Below, piece after piece: positions 16,596 through 25,945 of a stretch of 64,000 nucleotides of DNA. Under the pieces are notes generated by a model, which was not told where the DNA came from, did no database searches, and worked only from the letters and a program-made list of their open reading frames with translations. The translations under genes and the position numbers were made by a program. The stretch is from Arthrobacter hankyongi (GTDB taxonomy: Bacteria; Actinomycetota; Actinomycetes; Actinomycetales; Micrococcaceae), in the NCBI RefSeq assembly GCF_022012395.1, contig NZ_JAKLTQ010000001.1:496001-560000 (forward strand), given 5' to 3'. The number at the start of each line of letters is the position of its first letter. The first letter of the stretch is position 1.

Positions 16596-16940
16596 CTAGG
16601 GCCGGATGGCGTCCACGCCCTTTTCCCCCGTGCTGACCCGGATCACCTGCGTGGCCGGAACCACCCAGATCTTGCCGTCGCCGATATGGCCGGTCCGCGC
16701 CGCGGCGACGATCTCGTTGATGATCCAGTCCACGTCCTCGTCCGTGGCCAGCAGCTCCAGGCGCACCTTGGGCACGGTTTCCACCTTGATCACCGCCCCG
16801 CGGTAGGTTTCCGTGTGCCCGCCCTGGCGGCCGATGCCGGAGACCGTGGTGATGGTCATCCCCGCCACCCCGAGCCCCTTCAGCGCCGCCTTGACGTCCT
16901 CGAGCTTCCCGGGCTGGATGACTGCGGTAATCAATTGCAT
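16596..16940 (-). CDS. P-II family signalling protein lacking the modification tyrosine
   Basis: 114 aa, standard GlnB/GlnK length. The start QLITAVIQPGKLEDVKAAL, the T-loop GRQGGHTETYRGA, and TGHIGDGKIWVVP with Lys58, Gly87 and Lys90 keep the ATP and 2-oxoglutarate fold. The usual Tyr51, target of uridylylation or adenylylation, is Ile (AVIKV), and the second C-terminal Arg (position 103) is Ser, so covalent control by GlnD is not expected. No amtB, glnD or glnA lies nearby; instead the gene is followed by an acidic protein of unknown function. It belongs with the divergent P-II relatives that regulate non-canonical partners. Confidence 0.88.
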   Translation of the reverse strand: MQLITAVIQPGKLEDVKAALKGLGVAGMTITTVSGIGRQGGHTETYRGAVIKVETVPKVRLELLATDEDVDWIINEIVAAARTGHIGDGKIWVVPATQVIRVSTGEKGVDAIRP

Positions 16941-17077
16941 GGCATGGTCCTCCGATCGGCGGCGAAACGGGCTGCCGCCAGCGTACGCGCATTCGTTCCG
17001 GACCAGTACGCCGGTTCCCTGCCATCGGGTGAATGGATACGATCAAGGGCATCAAGCACTGCTATCAGGGGCTAGTC

Positions 17078-17449
17078 ATGAAACCGCTCTTCGATTTGTC
17101 CTTCACCCGGTTCGTAGCGCCGAGGATGGCAAAATTCGTCTACATTCTGGTCATGGTGCTGGTATTCCTGGGCTACCTCGGCCTGGTCTTTGCAGGTTTC
17201 CAGCACAGCGTGGCCTTCGGACTCTTCGTCCTGGTCCTGTTCGGCCCGCTGGTTTCGCTCATCTACCTGGTGTTGGCCCGCATCGGCCTGGAGGCGCTGG
17301 TCGCCATCATCCGGACGGCCGAGAACACCAGTACCCTCATGCGGTTGGTCGATGCCCTGCCGGGCGCCGCCGATCCGCCGCGCCCGCGGTCACCGTACCG
17401 CAGCTACCCACCGGCGCCGCCGGCACCGCCGGCCGTAACCGGGCTGTAG
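17078..17449 (+). CDS. DUF4282 family membrane protein
   Basis: 123 aa. It begins KPLFDLSFTRFVAPRMAKF, the typical start of DUF4282 proteins, followed by two hydrophobic helices (about residues 20-45 and 50-75), a helix resembling EALVAIIRTAENTSTL, and a Pro-rich tail. The family has no assigned function. AGGGG lies 8 bases before the ATG at 17078; an in-frame ATG at 17033 lacks a ribosome site. It converges on the PEP-utilizing enzyme. Confidence 0.8.
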   Translation: MKPLFDLSFTRFVAPRMAKFVYILVMVLVFLGYLGLVFAGFQHSVAFGLFVLVLFGPLVSLIYLVLARIGLEALVAIIRTAENTSTLMRLVDALPGAADPPRPRSPYRSYPPAPPAPPAVTGL

Positions 17450-17461
17450 CGGCGCGGCCGC

Positions 17462-20107
17462 TCAACGCCCAGGCCCGCCGGCGGCGTCGTCGACGGCCAC
17501 GGTGCCGGCGGCGCCGTCCACGGTGATGGTCTGGCCGGTTTCCAGCCGCAGCGTGGCATCCGGCACCCCGACCACCGCCGGGATGCCATATTCGCGGGCC
17601 ACCACGGCACCGTGCGAGATGGATCCGCCCATCTCCATCACCAGGGCCCCCGCGGTCATGAACAGCGGGGTCCAGCCAGGGTCGGTGGACGGAGCCACCA
17701 GGATTTCGCCCGGTTCAAGGCGGGCCCCCACCGGGTCCAGGATGACGCGGGCCTTGCCGGTCACGGTGCCTGCCGACGCCGGACTTCCGGTCAGGACCCC
17801 GGCGTCCGGCCCGGCGCCCGGTGCCGTACCGGCTGCCGCAGCAGCCGCCGCCTCGACGTCGGTGCCGTCCGAGAGCAGCAGCCGCGGCACATACCGCCGT
17901 TGCAGTTCGCGGTCATATTCGCGCCGGCGGCGCGCTACCAGGTCCTTCAGGTCCACCCCGCGCAGGCCCACCCTGGCCTCGTCCAGAGCCAGGAAGTAGA
18001 TATCCCCGGGGCTGCCGATCCGGCCGTCCCCGGCCAGCACCTCGCCCACCGCGTTAAGCTGGCGGCGCAGGGCGGCAAAGGCCTGGATGATGTAGAACTT
18101 GGGCTGCTCGCGCAGTCCGGCCTCCTGCCGGGTACGCCGCAGGCAGAAGCCGACGGCGGCGGCCCGCAGCCGGCCGCCCGGCCGCCGGAGCCGGGCCCGG
18201 GCGGTCAAATCCCGGACCTTGTCTTCGGCCTGCGCGGCGGCCTGGGCGAACTGGACATCCGGGGTCGGCTGGCCGCTGTCCACTCGCAGATAGTTGGCGA
18301 TGACCCCGAGCAGGTGGGCCGGGTCCTCGAACCAGCGCGGAAGGCCCAGGTCGATCTCGGCGACCGCCCGGTGCCCGTAGCGCACCAGGAAGGAGGCCAG
18401 ACGTTCCTGCAGCGCTGTGGGCAGTGTGCCGGCCAGGTAGCGGCGGGACAGCTCCGCCGCGGATTCGGCGGCCAGGACCCGGACCGACTCGGGATCCTGC
18501 CGGACTTCGGTGGACAGCTGCCACAGCTGCAGGTCCATTTCGGTGGTGACGTTGTGCGGCAGCCCGCGCAGCACCACCTGCAGCTCACCCGGTTCGGCGA
18601 TCCCGCGCAGCAGCCAGCGGGCCAGGCCCAACATGGCGAACCCGGTGGCCGGTGCCGGCAGAACCGACGGCACCAAGGTGGTGAAGGCAGCGGTCAGGTT
18701 CCGCGCCACGAAGTCCAACCGCTCTGCCGGGGTGGCAGGTTCAGCCAGCTGCAGCCGCTGCTCCAGCTGCCGTCCCACATCCTGGACCCGGCGCAGTGCC
18801 GCCTCCGGACTGACGGCAGCCTCGAGGATCCGCAGCAGGATCGGCACAATCTGCCGCGCGCCGGTGCCGGTGAGGATATTCGGGGACCGGCTGCCTTCTA
18901 TGGTGGCAAACCGCGGATCCGCATAAAGCCCCTGCAGCAGGGCGGCCGACCTCGCCTCGGCGAGGCGGAACATCCTGAGCATGGTCCGCCGGCCGCTCCT
19001 GCTGCGCACCACCGGGGTCAGGTCCACGAACGGCCGCAGGCCGGCCTCGGCCATCCGCCAGCCGGTGCTGGCATTGCGCACATTGCCGATCGCTGCCATA
19101 CCCATCGGGGTCAAGGGGCGCATGAGTCCCTGGGCCAGGCTGACACACAGGTAGACGCGGTGTCCCTTGGCCGGTGTCCAGCCCTCCGGCACCGGATATA
19201 GCGTGGTGATACCCCGCGACTGGGTGAGCCAGAGAGTGCCGTCCCCGTCAACGGCCCATTCCAGGTCCTGCGGGGAGCCGAAAGCATCCTCCGCCTTGGC
19301 GCCCAATGCGGTCAGCTCGCGCAGCTGCGCATCGGTCAGGCAGCCCTGCCCGTTTCCTCCGGCCCGGTCTGCCAGCCTCCGCTGCAGCACCCTGCCGGTG
19401 GCGGTATCCACCACGTAGTGGTCCGGATTGACCGCACCGGAGACCACCGCATCGCCCAGCCCGGGGCCGGCGTCGACCACGGCCTGGTGTCGGGTGCCGG
19501 TCACCGGGTTGGCGGTGAACAGCACGCCCGCAGCGGCCGCGGGCACCATTTCCTGCACAACGACGGCGATGCTGACCTGGTGCTGGCCGATCCCGTGCGC
19601 GGCACGGTAGGCCACCGCACGGTCCGTCCACAGCGAGGCCCAGCAGCGGCGTACGGCATCCAGCACGGCCTCGGCGCCGGAGACATTCAGGAAGGTGTCC
19701 TGCTGGCCGGCGAAGCTGGCCTCGGGCAGGTCTTCGGCGGTCGCGGAAGACCTGACCGCTACCGGCACGTCCGGGCCCAGCTCCGCATAGGCCGCGCGCA
19801 CCTCCCGGGCCACCCGGTCCGGCAGGACGGCGGCCAGGACGGCCTCGCGCACGTGCCCGGCCGCGTCGGCCAGACCGGGCAGGTCTGCGGCGTCCAACTG
19901 CTCAACCGCCTCGACCGGCCCCTCCAGGCCGATGGCCTCGGCCATGCTGCGGTAGGCCGCCGTCGTCAGGCAGAAGCCTCCGGGCACGGGCAGCCCCGAC
20001 GCCATCAGAATGCCCAGGTTCAATGACTTGCCGCCGACCTCCGGCAGCATCCCGGCACCGATCCGGGACAGTTCGATGACGAGTTGATCATGGCTCGGCA
20101 CGTCCAT
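17462..20107 (-). CDS. PEP/pyruvate-binding and PEP-utilizing enzyme (PEP synthase / rifampin phosphotransferase-like)
   Basis: 881 aa with the three-part layout of dikinase-type phosphotransferases. The N-terminal ATP-grasp domain (about 15-330) has VGGKSLNLG, PVAVRSSATAEDLPEASFAGQQDT and NPVTG. A central variable region includes LMRPLTPMG. A C-terminal swivelling domain carries the phosphohistidine His832 in GGSISHGAVVAREYG and ends before any PEP-binding TIM barrel. That architecture fits rifampin phosphotransferase and related ATP-dependent dikinases rather than true PPDK. These enzymes split ATP to AMP and Pi and move the beta phosphate to a substrate; which substrate is unknown. It is divergent from a flavin reductase-like gene. 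Confidence 0.82.
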   Translation of the reverse strand: MDVPSHDQLVIELSRIGAGMLPEVGGKSLNLGILMASGLPVPGGFCLTTAAYRSMAEAIGLEGPVEAVEQLDAADLPGLADAAGHVREAVLAAVLPDRVAREVRAAYAELGPDVPVAVRSSATAEDLPEASFAGQQDTFLNVSGAEAVLDAVRRCWASLWTDRAVAYRAAHGIGQHQVSIAVVVQEMVPAAAAGVLFTANPVTGTRHQAVVDAGPGLGDAVVSGAVNPDHYVVDTATGRVLQRRLADRAGGNGQGCLTDAQLRELTALGAKAEDAFGSPQDLEWAVDGDGTLWLTQSRGITTLYPVPEGWTPAKGHRVYLCVSLAQGLMRPLTPMGMAAIGNVRNASTGWRMAEAGLRPFVDLTPVVRSRSGRRTMLRMFRLAEARSAALLQGLYADPRFATIEGSRSPNILTGTGARQIVPILLRILEAAVSPEAALRRVQDVGRQLEQRLQLAEPATPAERLDFVARNLTAAFTTLVPSVLPAPATGFAMLGLARWLLRGIAEPGELQVVLRGLPHNVTTEMDLQLWQLSTEVRQDPESVRVLAAESAAELSRRYLAGTLPTALQERLASFLVRYGHRAVAEIDLGLPRWFEDPAHLLGVIANYLRVDSGQPTPDVQFAQAAAQAEDKVRDLTARARLRRPGGRLRAAAVGFCLRRTRQEAGLREQPKFYIIQAFAALRRQLNAVGEVLAGDGRIGSPGDIYFLALDEARVGLRGVDLKDLVARRRREYDRELQRRYVPRLLLSDGTDVEAAAAAAAGTAPGAGPDAGVLTGSPASAGTVTGKARVILDPVGARLEPGEILVAPSTDPGWTPLFMTAGALVMEMGGSISHGAVVAREYGIPAVVGVPDATLRLETGQTITVDGAAGTVAVDDAAGGPGR

Positions 20108-20276
20108 AGCCTCCCCCGGCCTTCGCCCCCGCGGATGGTACGTGCTGCCGACTATATGCCCGCAGCGGCCCCGGCTCAATGGCCGCGTTTGGCCGGGTGT
20201 TCGGAGTACGGTGGAAACCGGGGCGTCCGGACCGGCCGGCGCCCCACGGCGGAGCGGAGCAGCAGTGGAGGTCAGG

Positions 20277-20765
20277 ATGCTCGACGGGTTCGTGGACGGG
20301 CTCGACTATCCCATGTTCATCGTCACGGCGGCTGCGGCCGGGGCCGGCGGCCAGGTCGACAGGTCCGGATGCCTGGTCGGTTTCGCCACCCAGTGCAGCA
20401 TCGAGCCGGAACGGCTGCTGGTGTGCCTCTCCAAAAAGAACCACACCTACCGGGTGGCGCGCACGGCGGCGGCGCTGGGCGTGCATGTGCCCGGCGTCCG
20501 GCAGCGGGGGCTGGCCGCGCTGTTCGGCGCCACCACCGGCGACGCCCTGGACAAGTTCGCGGAGGTCCGGTGGCGGGACGGACCGGCCGGGGTGCCCATC
20601 CTCGCCGACTGTCCGCGCTGGCTGGCCGGCCAGGTGCTGGAGCAGATCGACTTGGGCGACCATGTGGGCTTCGTCCTGGCACCGCTGGCCGCAGGCTCGG
20701 CAGGCGGGACGGACGCGCTGCCCTTTTCGGCGGTGGCGGATCTGGAGGCCGGACACGAGGCGTAG
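20277..20765 (+). CDS. Flavin reductase-like FMN-binding domain protein
   Basis: 162 aa. The features are a first strand with FVDGLDYPMFIVTA, GCLVGFATQCSIEPERLLVCLSKKNHTYRVAR, and the latter half CPRWLAGQVLEQIDLGDHVGFVLAPLAAG. This is the split-barrel FMN-binding fold of flavin:NAD(P)H reductases and actinobacterial flavoredoxin-like proteins. The ATG at 20277 follows GGAGG by 5 bases. It is divergent from the PEP-utilizing enzyme. It could supply reduced flavin to a monooxygenase such as the DszC-like enzyme at 26183, though the distance gives little support. Confidence 0.78.
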   Translation: MLDGFVDGLDYPMFIVTAAAAGAGGQVDRSGCLVGFATQCSIEPERLLVCLSKKNHTYRVARTAAALGVHVPGVRQRGLAALFGATTGDALDKFAEVRWRDGPAGVPILADCPRWLAGQVLEQIDLGDHVGFVLAPLAAGSAGGTDALPFSAVADLEAGHEA

Positions 20766-20995
20766 AGCGCGTCTCCCCACCGGTGCAGCCAGACGGTGAT
20801 GGCGTGGATGACGGCACCTGCGCGGCAGGCCAAGGCGGGTCCAGGCGCCGGCGGCCTCTCCAGACGGCCGGCCACAGGGTCCGGCTTCGGTAGGCAGCTC
20901 CGGACCTGCTGCCCAGCCGTAACGGGTTCGGTGCGGGACACAGGTCAAGGCTCCCGGGTCCAGCCGCGACGATCAGACGATCAGTGGGACACGAT

Positions 20996-21424
20996 CTAGG
21001 TGCCGCCCTTGTCTGGACCTCCACGCTTCCCGGGCCTGAAGGTACTAACGCCGCCGAGACGCAGCTTCATCAAGGATTCGCCGTCTTTTGCTGTCAGTGC
21101 GGCCTCCCACACGTGAACCGCAAAAAGGCTCAGCGGGGCGACGCCAACCTCAGCGGCACTCCGGACGTAGCCGACCGTGATGCGTTCCTCTATCACGCTC
21201 CACGGCTCGATGAACTCGAAGGCATGGTCATAGGGTGGGTCCAACTGGTACCGGAGACGGGTTGCCGCGCCTGAACCCGCCACCTCGAAATGGCCGTCCC
21301 CGTCGCTGAGGCCGTCGATCTGTTCCCGAAGTCTTGCCACGTTTTCCATCCTGCGGCAAAGAACGCCCAGATCGGTTGTCCCGCCGCGCAGGAACATAAG
21401 GTTTGTCTCCGGCCCATGAGACAT
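20996..21424 (-). CDS. Hypothetical protein, 142 aa
   Basis: Starts MSHGPETNLMFLRGG and contains a hydrophilic alpha-helical stretch (GVLCRRMENVARLREQIDGL), then a probable beta-rich domain with FEFIEPWSVIEERITVGYVRSAAEVG and ends with a basic Gly-rich tail. I recognise no family. The ribosome site is weak. It is separated from the next upstream gene by a strong hairpin and likely has its own promoter. Confidence 0.55.
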   Translation of the reverse strand: MSHGPETNLMFLRGGTTDLGVLCRRMENVARLREQIDGLSDGDGHFEVAGSGAATRLRYQLDPPYDHAFEFIEPWSVIEERITVGYVRSAAEVGVAPLSLFAVHVWEAALTAKDGESLMKLRLGGVSTFRPGKRGGPDKGGT

Positions 21425-21456
21425 GCCTAGCCGGATTGCGCCGGAGGCCCAGCCGG

Positions 21457-21505
21457 ACGACGGCGGCCGGTGCCATTCGCAATGAATGGCACCGGCCGCC
21501 GTCGT
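21457..21505 (-). terminator. Strong terminator hairpin
   Basis: A perfect 21-bp inverted repeat (arms 21457-21477 and 21485-21505, 7-base loop) just behind the stop of the 100-aa gene at 21519-21821 and ahead of the 142-aa gene. It lacks a T run on either strand. Confidence 0.75.
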
Positions 21506-21518
21506 TCCCTCCGGGCGC

Positions 21519-21821
21519 CTAAGCAGTCGGCAGCAGCACCATGGCGTCCTCGTCGGCCCCGGCGCCGAGCACATGCGAGCGCGCCGCCCGTACTTCATCT
21601 TCGGGTCCGGCCAGCAGCAGCCGGTAGCCCGTCCCGGCGCCGCCGATGATCGTCTGCAGCTTGGCCAGCGTCTCCCCATTGGCCTGCAGCGCCACCACAT
21701 GGCGTTTCGGGCAGAATGCGTCCGTCCCGTTCAGCCACGCCGCTGCGGCCTTGTATCCCTCGTTGCCGAAGGACATCGCGATATGGGCGGTTCCGGCTTC
21801 CACGGCGGTCAGGGTCTCCAC
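21519..21821 (-). CDS. Hypothetical protein, 100 aa
   Basis: The GTG at 21821 has an excellent AGGAGG site 4 bases upstream, which decides the start. The protein reads METLTAVEAGTAHIAMSFG at its N-terminus and has an Ala-rich helix (GYKAAAAWLNG), a strand-rich middle (KRHVVALQANGETLAK) and EDEVRAARSHVLGAG near the end. No family is recognised. It is divergent from the aldehyde dehydrogenase gene. Confidence 0.6.
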   Translation of the reverse strand: METLTAVEAGTAHIAMSFGNEGYKAAAAWLNGTDAFCPKRHVVALQANGETLAKLQTIIGGAGTGYRLLLAGPEDEVRAARSHVLGAGADEDAMVLLPTA

Positions 21822-22050
21822 AATGCCTCCTCGTACGGACTTCAACAGGAGACCAGTCTTTCCGGCCAAGGAACCGGGTGGGTTACTTCCCTGTATACGC
21901 CGCATGTCCTCCCCGGCAAAACATGGTCGCTGGATTCCGGCGGATCCATAAAGTGCGCTGAGGACCGGCCGGTGCGCTACCGTGGGATGCACCCGTGCCA
22001 CCGGCATGAGGAACGTCACAGCACGCCGAGCAATCCAGGAGACAGTTTTC

Positions 22051-23457
22051 GTGACTGAAACCATTAGCCGTACCGCCGCAGATACCACCCTCTACCGCGT
22101 CCTGAACCCGGCCACCGGCGAGGTGGTGGAGGAATTCCCCACCGCCACCGACGGGCAGATCCAGGACGCCCTGGCCGCGGCCCACGAGGCGTACCTGGCC
22201 TGGCGCCAGGTGCCGATCGCCGAACGCGCCCGCGTGGTGGCCCGGATCGGCGAACTGTTCGCCGAACGTGCCGAGGAGCTCGGTGCCATCATCACCGAGG
22301 AAATGGGCAAGCTGCCCCGCGAGGCCCAGGGCGAACTCGGCATGGTCACGGATATCTTCGGCTACTACGCGGCCGAAGGTCCTCAGCTGGCTGCGGACCA
22401 GCCGATCAAGCCCATCGGCGGCGGCAAGGCCGTGATCCAGAAGCGCCCGGTCGGCGCGCTGCTGGGCATCATGCCGTGGAACTACCCCTACTACCAGGTG
22501 GCCCGCTTCGCCGCCCCCAACCTGGTGCTGGGCAACACGATCATCCTCAAGCACGCCCCCAGCTGCCCGCGCTCAGCGCTGGCCATGCAGCAGATCTTCG
22601 ACGACGCCGGACTGCCCGCGGGTGCATACGTGAACGTTTTCGCCACCAATGAGCAGGTCGCGGACATCATCGCCGACCCGCGGATCCAGGGCGTCTCGCT
22701 GACCGGTTCCGAGCGCGCCGGCGCCGCGGTGGCCGAGATCGCCGGGCGCAACCTGAAGAAGGTGGTGCTGGAGCTCGGCGGGTCGGATCCCTACATCGTG
22801 CTGGACACGGACGATGTTGCCCGCGCTGCCAAGACCGCGTTCCGGGCCCGGATGAGCAACTCCGGGCAGGCCTGCAACTCGCCCAAGCGCATGATCGTGA
22901 TGGCGGACATCTACGACGAGTTCGTTGCCGAACTCACCGCCCACGCGCAGAAGCTGCGGCCCGGCAACCCGGCGGATCCGGAGACCACCTTCGCCCCGCT
23001 GTCCTCCCAGCCGGCCGCCGACACCCTGGTCGAGCAGATCCGCGACGCCGTGGACAAGGGTGCCGTGCTGCACGCCGGCGGTTCCCCGGTCGCCGGCCCC
23101 GGCTCCTTCGTGGCGCCGACGGTGCTCACCGGCATCACCAAAGACATGCGTGCCTACAGCGAGGAGCTCTTCGGACCGGCTGCCATGGTCTACAAGGTCT
23201 CCAACGAGGACGAGGCCGTCGAGCTGGCCAACGACACCGCGTTCGGCCTGGGCGCGGCCGTGTTCAGCACCGACGTTGAGCGCGCCCAGCGGGTGGCGGA
23301 CCGGCTGGAGGCGGGCATGGTCTCGGTCAACCGCCCCGGCGGGTCCGCCGCCGAACTGCCCTTCGGCGGCATCAAGCGCTCCGGCGTCGGCCGCGAACTC
23401 GGCCCGCTGGGCATGGACGAATTCGTCAACAAGCGCCTGCTCTACATCGCCGAGTAA
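22051..23457 (+). CDS. Succinate-semialdehyde dehydrogenase-type aldehyde dehydrogenase
   Basis: 468 aa NAD(P)-dependent aldehyde dehydrogenase. [17 protein letters not shown] and LKHAP form the cofactor cleft. The catalytic Glu241 is in [13 protein letters not shown] and the nucleophile Cys275 in [13 protein letters not shown]. The KHAP-SG(R)AGAA pattern places it with the Sad/GabD1 type, which oxidises succinic semialdehyde to succinate, rather than betaine aldehyde dehydrogenases. The GTG at 22051 follows AGGAG; longer in-frame starts lack a site. It stands alone between convergent and divergent neighbours, so a role in the GABA shunt or in aromatic or nicotine-like catabolism cannot be told from context. 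Confidence 0.87.
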   Translation: MTETISRTAADTTLYRVLNPATGEVVEEFPTATDGQIQDALAAAHEAYLAWRQVPIAERARVVARIGELFAERAEELGAIITEEMGKLPREAQGELGMVTDIFGYYAAEGPQLAADQPIKPIGGGKAVIQKRPVGALLGIMPWNYPYYQVARFAAPNLVLGNTIILKHAPSCPRSALAMQQIFDDAGLPAGAYVNVFATNEQVADIIADPRIQGVSLTGSERAGAAVAEIAGRNLKKVVLELGGSDPYIVLDTDDVARAAKTAFRARMSNSGQACNSPKRMIVMADIYDEFVAELTAHAQKLRPGNPADPETTFAPLSSQPAADTLVEQIRDAVDKGAVLHAGGSPVAGPGSFVAPTVLTGITKDMRAYSEELFGPAAMVYKVSNEDEAVELANDTAFGLGAAVFSTDVERAQRVADRLEAGMVSVNRPGGSAAELPFGGIKRSGVGRELGPLGMDEFVNKRLLYIAE

Positions 23458-23463
23458 CACCTG

Positions 23464-23504
23464 GCGGCCCGTGTCCTGTCCGTGGCGGGCAGGACACGGG
23501 CCGC
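23464..23504. terminator. Bidirectional terminator hairpin
   Basis: A perfect 15-bp inverted repeat (arms 23464-23478 and 23490-23504, 11-base loop) lies between the convergent aldehyde dehydrogenase and disulfide reductase genes. Confidence 0.8.
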
Positions 23505-23510
23505 GCCGGC

Positions 23511-24911
23511 TCAGTCCTCGAGGTAGGCGGGGGTGAAGAGCAGCGTCAGCCCCTCCGCCATGGTCGGATGGGTGATGACCGCGTCCCGGACCGCCGGGTA
23601 CTCCAAGCCGCCCAGCATGGCCAGCTGGACGACGGCGATGACCTCGCTGGCCTCGTGGCCGAGCATCGCCGCGCCGAGGATCTTGTCCGTGCGGCGGTCC
23701 AGCACCGCTTTCCAGACGCCTTCCAGGTGCCCCACGGTCCGCGCCCGGGGAATCGCGCTGACCGGCATCTTCGCAATCCGCACGTCATGGCCGGCCTCGC
23801 GCGCCTGCCGCTCGGTGAGTCCGACACGGCCGAGTTCGGGGGTGGTGAACACGCAGTACGGAACCAGCCGGTCCGTGGTGTTCCGTGGTAGCGCGCCATC
23901 GCGGGGCGCCGCGAGGTTCGCCTTGAGCACCCGGTAGTCGTCATAGGAGACGTGCGTGAACTGAGCCGACCCGGCGGCGTCCCCGGCCGCCCAGACGCCA
24001 CCGGCGGTGGTGCGCAGGTACGCGTCCGTCTTGATGAAGCCGCGCTCGGTCAGCTCGACACCGATCCCCTCCAGGCCCAGCCCGCCGGTCACCGGCGTCC
24101 GGCCCAGTGCCACAAGGACCTCGTCCGCGGACACCTGCCCACCGGTGGACAGCGCCACCGACACGGTTCCATCCGCGGCCCGGGAAATCCGTTCGGCCGT
24201 GGCGCCGGTGCGCAGCTGGATCCCGGCGTCGTCGAAGCCCTTTTCGACGGCGACGGCAATGTCGTCATCCTCGCGCGAGAGCAGGTGGGAACCGTGGTGG
24301 ACGATCGTCACCTCGACGCCGAGGGTGTTCAGCAGGTCGGCGAACTCGCAGCCCACATAGCCGCCGCCGAGGATGATGATGCTGCGCGGCAGGGACGCCA
24401 ACTGCAGCAGTGTGTTGCTGGTGAGCACGTTGGCTTCGGCCAGGCCCGCGATCGCCGGCAGCGCCGGCTCGGTGCCCAGGTTGACGACGACGTCGGCACC
24501 GCGCAGGGTGCGCACGCCGCCGTCGTTCAGGGTCACTTCGACGGTGCGCGGCGCCACGAACTTCGCCTCGCCAAGGATGAAGTCCATCCCCGAGCCGGTG
24601 AAGGACGCCAGCTGGCCCTTGACCATGGTGCCGACCACGTCTTCCTTGCGGTGGCGCAGCAGGCCGAGGTCCACCCGCGGCTGCTCCACACCGCCGACGC
24701 CGAACTCAGCCGACCGGCGGGCAGTCTCCAGCACCCGGCCGCTGTGGATGATCGTCTTGGTGGGGATGCAGGCTACATTGATGCAGGTCCCGCCGATCAT
24801 GCCCCGCTCGACCATCGCGACCTTCCGGCCCTCCCGGGCCAGGTCCATGGCCAGGGTCTTGCCAGCCTTGCCGCCGCCGACCACCAGCAGGTCGACATCC
24901 TCCACGTGCAT
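23511..24911 (-). CDS. Class I pyridine nucleotide-disulfide oxidoreductase, RclA/mercuric reductase-like
   Basis: 466 aa. The N-terminal FAD motif VVGGGKAGKTLAMDLAREG contains the GKAGKTLA variant characteristic of RclA-type proteins. The redox pair is Cys43/Cys48 in GGTCINVACIPTKT. The NAD(P)H motif LGGGYVGCEFADLL is near residue 180, AAGDAAG near 300, and the dimer-interface HPTMAEGL near the C-terminus keeps the acid-base His. RclA reduces Cu(II) and protects against reactive chlorine; mercuric and mycothione reductases are relatives. No mer genes lie nearby. AAGGAGG precedes the ATG. A redox-stress role is the best guess. Confidence 0.83.
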   Translation of the reverse strand: MHVEDVDLLVVGGGKAGKTLAMDLAREGRKVAMVERGMIGGTCINVACIPTKTIIHSGRVLETARRSAEFGVGGVEQPRVDLGLLRHRKEDVVGTMVKGQLASFTGSGMDFILGEAKFVAPRTVEVTLNDGGVRTLRGADVVVNLGTEPALPAIAGLAEANVLTSNTLLQLASLPRSIIILGGGYVGCEFADLLNTLGVEVTIVHHGSHLLSREDDDIAVAVEKGFDDAGIQLRTGATAERISRAADGTVSVALSTGGQVSADEVLVALGRTPVTGGLGLEGIGVELTERGFIKTDAYLRTTAGGVWAAGDAAGSAQFTHVSYDDYRVLKANLAAPRDGALPRNTTDRLVPYCVFTTPELGRVGLTERQAREAGHDVRIAKMPVSAIPRARTVGHLEGVWKAVLDRRTDKILGAAMLGHEASEVIAVVQLAMLGGLEYPAVRDAVITHPTMAEGLTLLFTPAYLED

Positions 24912-24946
24912 AGCGCCTCCTTGTAGCCTGTCACTACCGCAGGAAT

Positions 24947-25945
24947 TCAGACCTCGTCGTCCTCGAACAGCGACGGCTCGTCCGGGGTGGAGAGCGTGAA
25001 GACCGCCTCCTCGATCAGCTCGTCCTCCTCGAGCCGGCGCTCGATGCCGCGCAGGGCGACGGCGACATGACGTTCGGTATCGTTGCCCACCAGGTCCACC
25101 GCCGCGACCAGGTACAGCCGGCCCGGGCCGACGAATTCCATGTGCAGGTAGGTCACCCGTTCGATCTGCGGCTGCTGCAGCAGCATCCTGGCGGTCAGCC
25201 GGCGGATCTCGGGTGTCACGGACTGGCCGACGAGGAACCTGCGGTTGCGGTCGATCAGCACGACGGCGATCACGCCCAGCAGCACGCCGATCAGGATCGA
25301 GCCGACGGCGTCGGGCACCGCCGAGCCGGTGAGCTCATGCAGCAGGATGCCGGCGAAGGCGATGAGGATGCCGACCAGCGCCGCGGAGTCCTCGGCGAAG
25401 ACCGCACGCAGCGTGGGATTGGAGCTGTTGACCACGTGCTCCAGCGTGTGGCGCCGGTACCGGGCGGCGCTGCTGCGGGCCTGCCGGTAGGCCTGCAGGA
25501 AGGAGACGCCCTCGAGCACAAAGGAGATGGCCAGCACGATGTAGGCGATAACGAAGTCCGCCGCGGGTTCCGGCTCGATCAACTGCTGGATCCCGTGCAT
25601 GATCGAGAACACCGCACCGGCGGTGAACAGCCCGAACGCGGCGAACATGGACCACACGTAGGCTTCCCGGCCAAATCCCATCGGGTGGGTCTGGTCCCGG
25701 CCCTTCTTCGATTTCTTCTCGGCCACCAGCAGGAACACCTGGTTGCCGGTGTCGGCCCAGGAATGCGCCGCCTCGGCGGTCATCGAGGCCGAGCCGGTGA
25801 CCACCGCCGCCGCCGACTTCGCGGCCGCGACCAGCAGGTTCGCGCCGAAGGCGATGATGACGGTCAGCGTGCTGGAACCGCCTCCCTGCCGCTGCTGCGG
25901 GGCGTCCTCGGTCCTGGGGACGGCTATCCCGGGTCTGCGGGTCAT
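24947..25945 (-). CDS. Cation diffusion facilitator (CDF) family metal transporter
   Basis: 332 aa. Six helices begin near residue 25 with TLTVIIAFGANLLVAAAKS, followed by the metal site in helix 2 (MTAEAAHSWADTGNQ, HxxxD) and its partner in helix 5 (AVFAEDSAALVGILIA). The cytoplasmic C-terminal domain is short, acidic and ends EPSLFEDDEV. CDF proteins export Zn2+, Co2+, Fe2+ or Mn2+ in exchange for protons. The HPMGFGREAYVWSM loop resembles the SLC30A9-like bacterial branch. The ATG at 25945 overlaps the stop of a 48-codon ORF (ATGA) and has only a weak ribosome site of its own, which suggests translation by coupling. Confidence 0.85.
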   Translation of the reverse strand: MTRRPGIAVPRTEDAPQQRQGGGSSTLTVIIAFGANLLVAAAKSAAAVVTGSASMTAEAAHSWADTGNQVFLLVAEKKSKKGRDQTHPMGFGREAYVWSMFAAFGLFTAGAVFSIMHGIQQLIEPEPAADFVIAYIVLAISFVLEGVSFLQAYRQARSSAARYRRHTLEHVVNSSNPTLRAVFAEDSAALVGILIAFAGILLHELTGSAVPDAVGSILIGVLLGVIAVVLIDRNRRFLVGQSVTPEIRRLTARMLLQQPQIERVTYLHMEFVGPGRLYLVAAVDLVGNDTERHVAVALRGIERRLEEDELIEEAVFTLSTPDEPSLFEDDEV

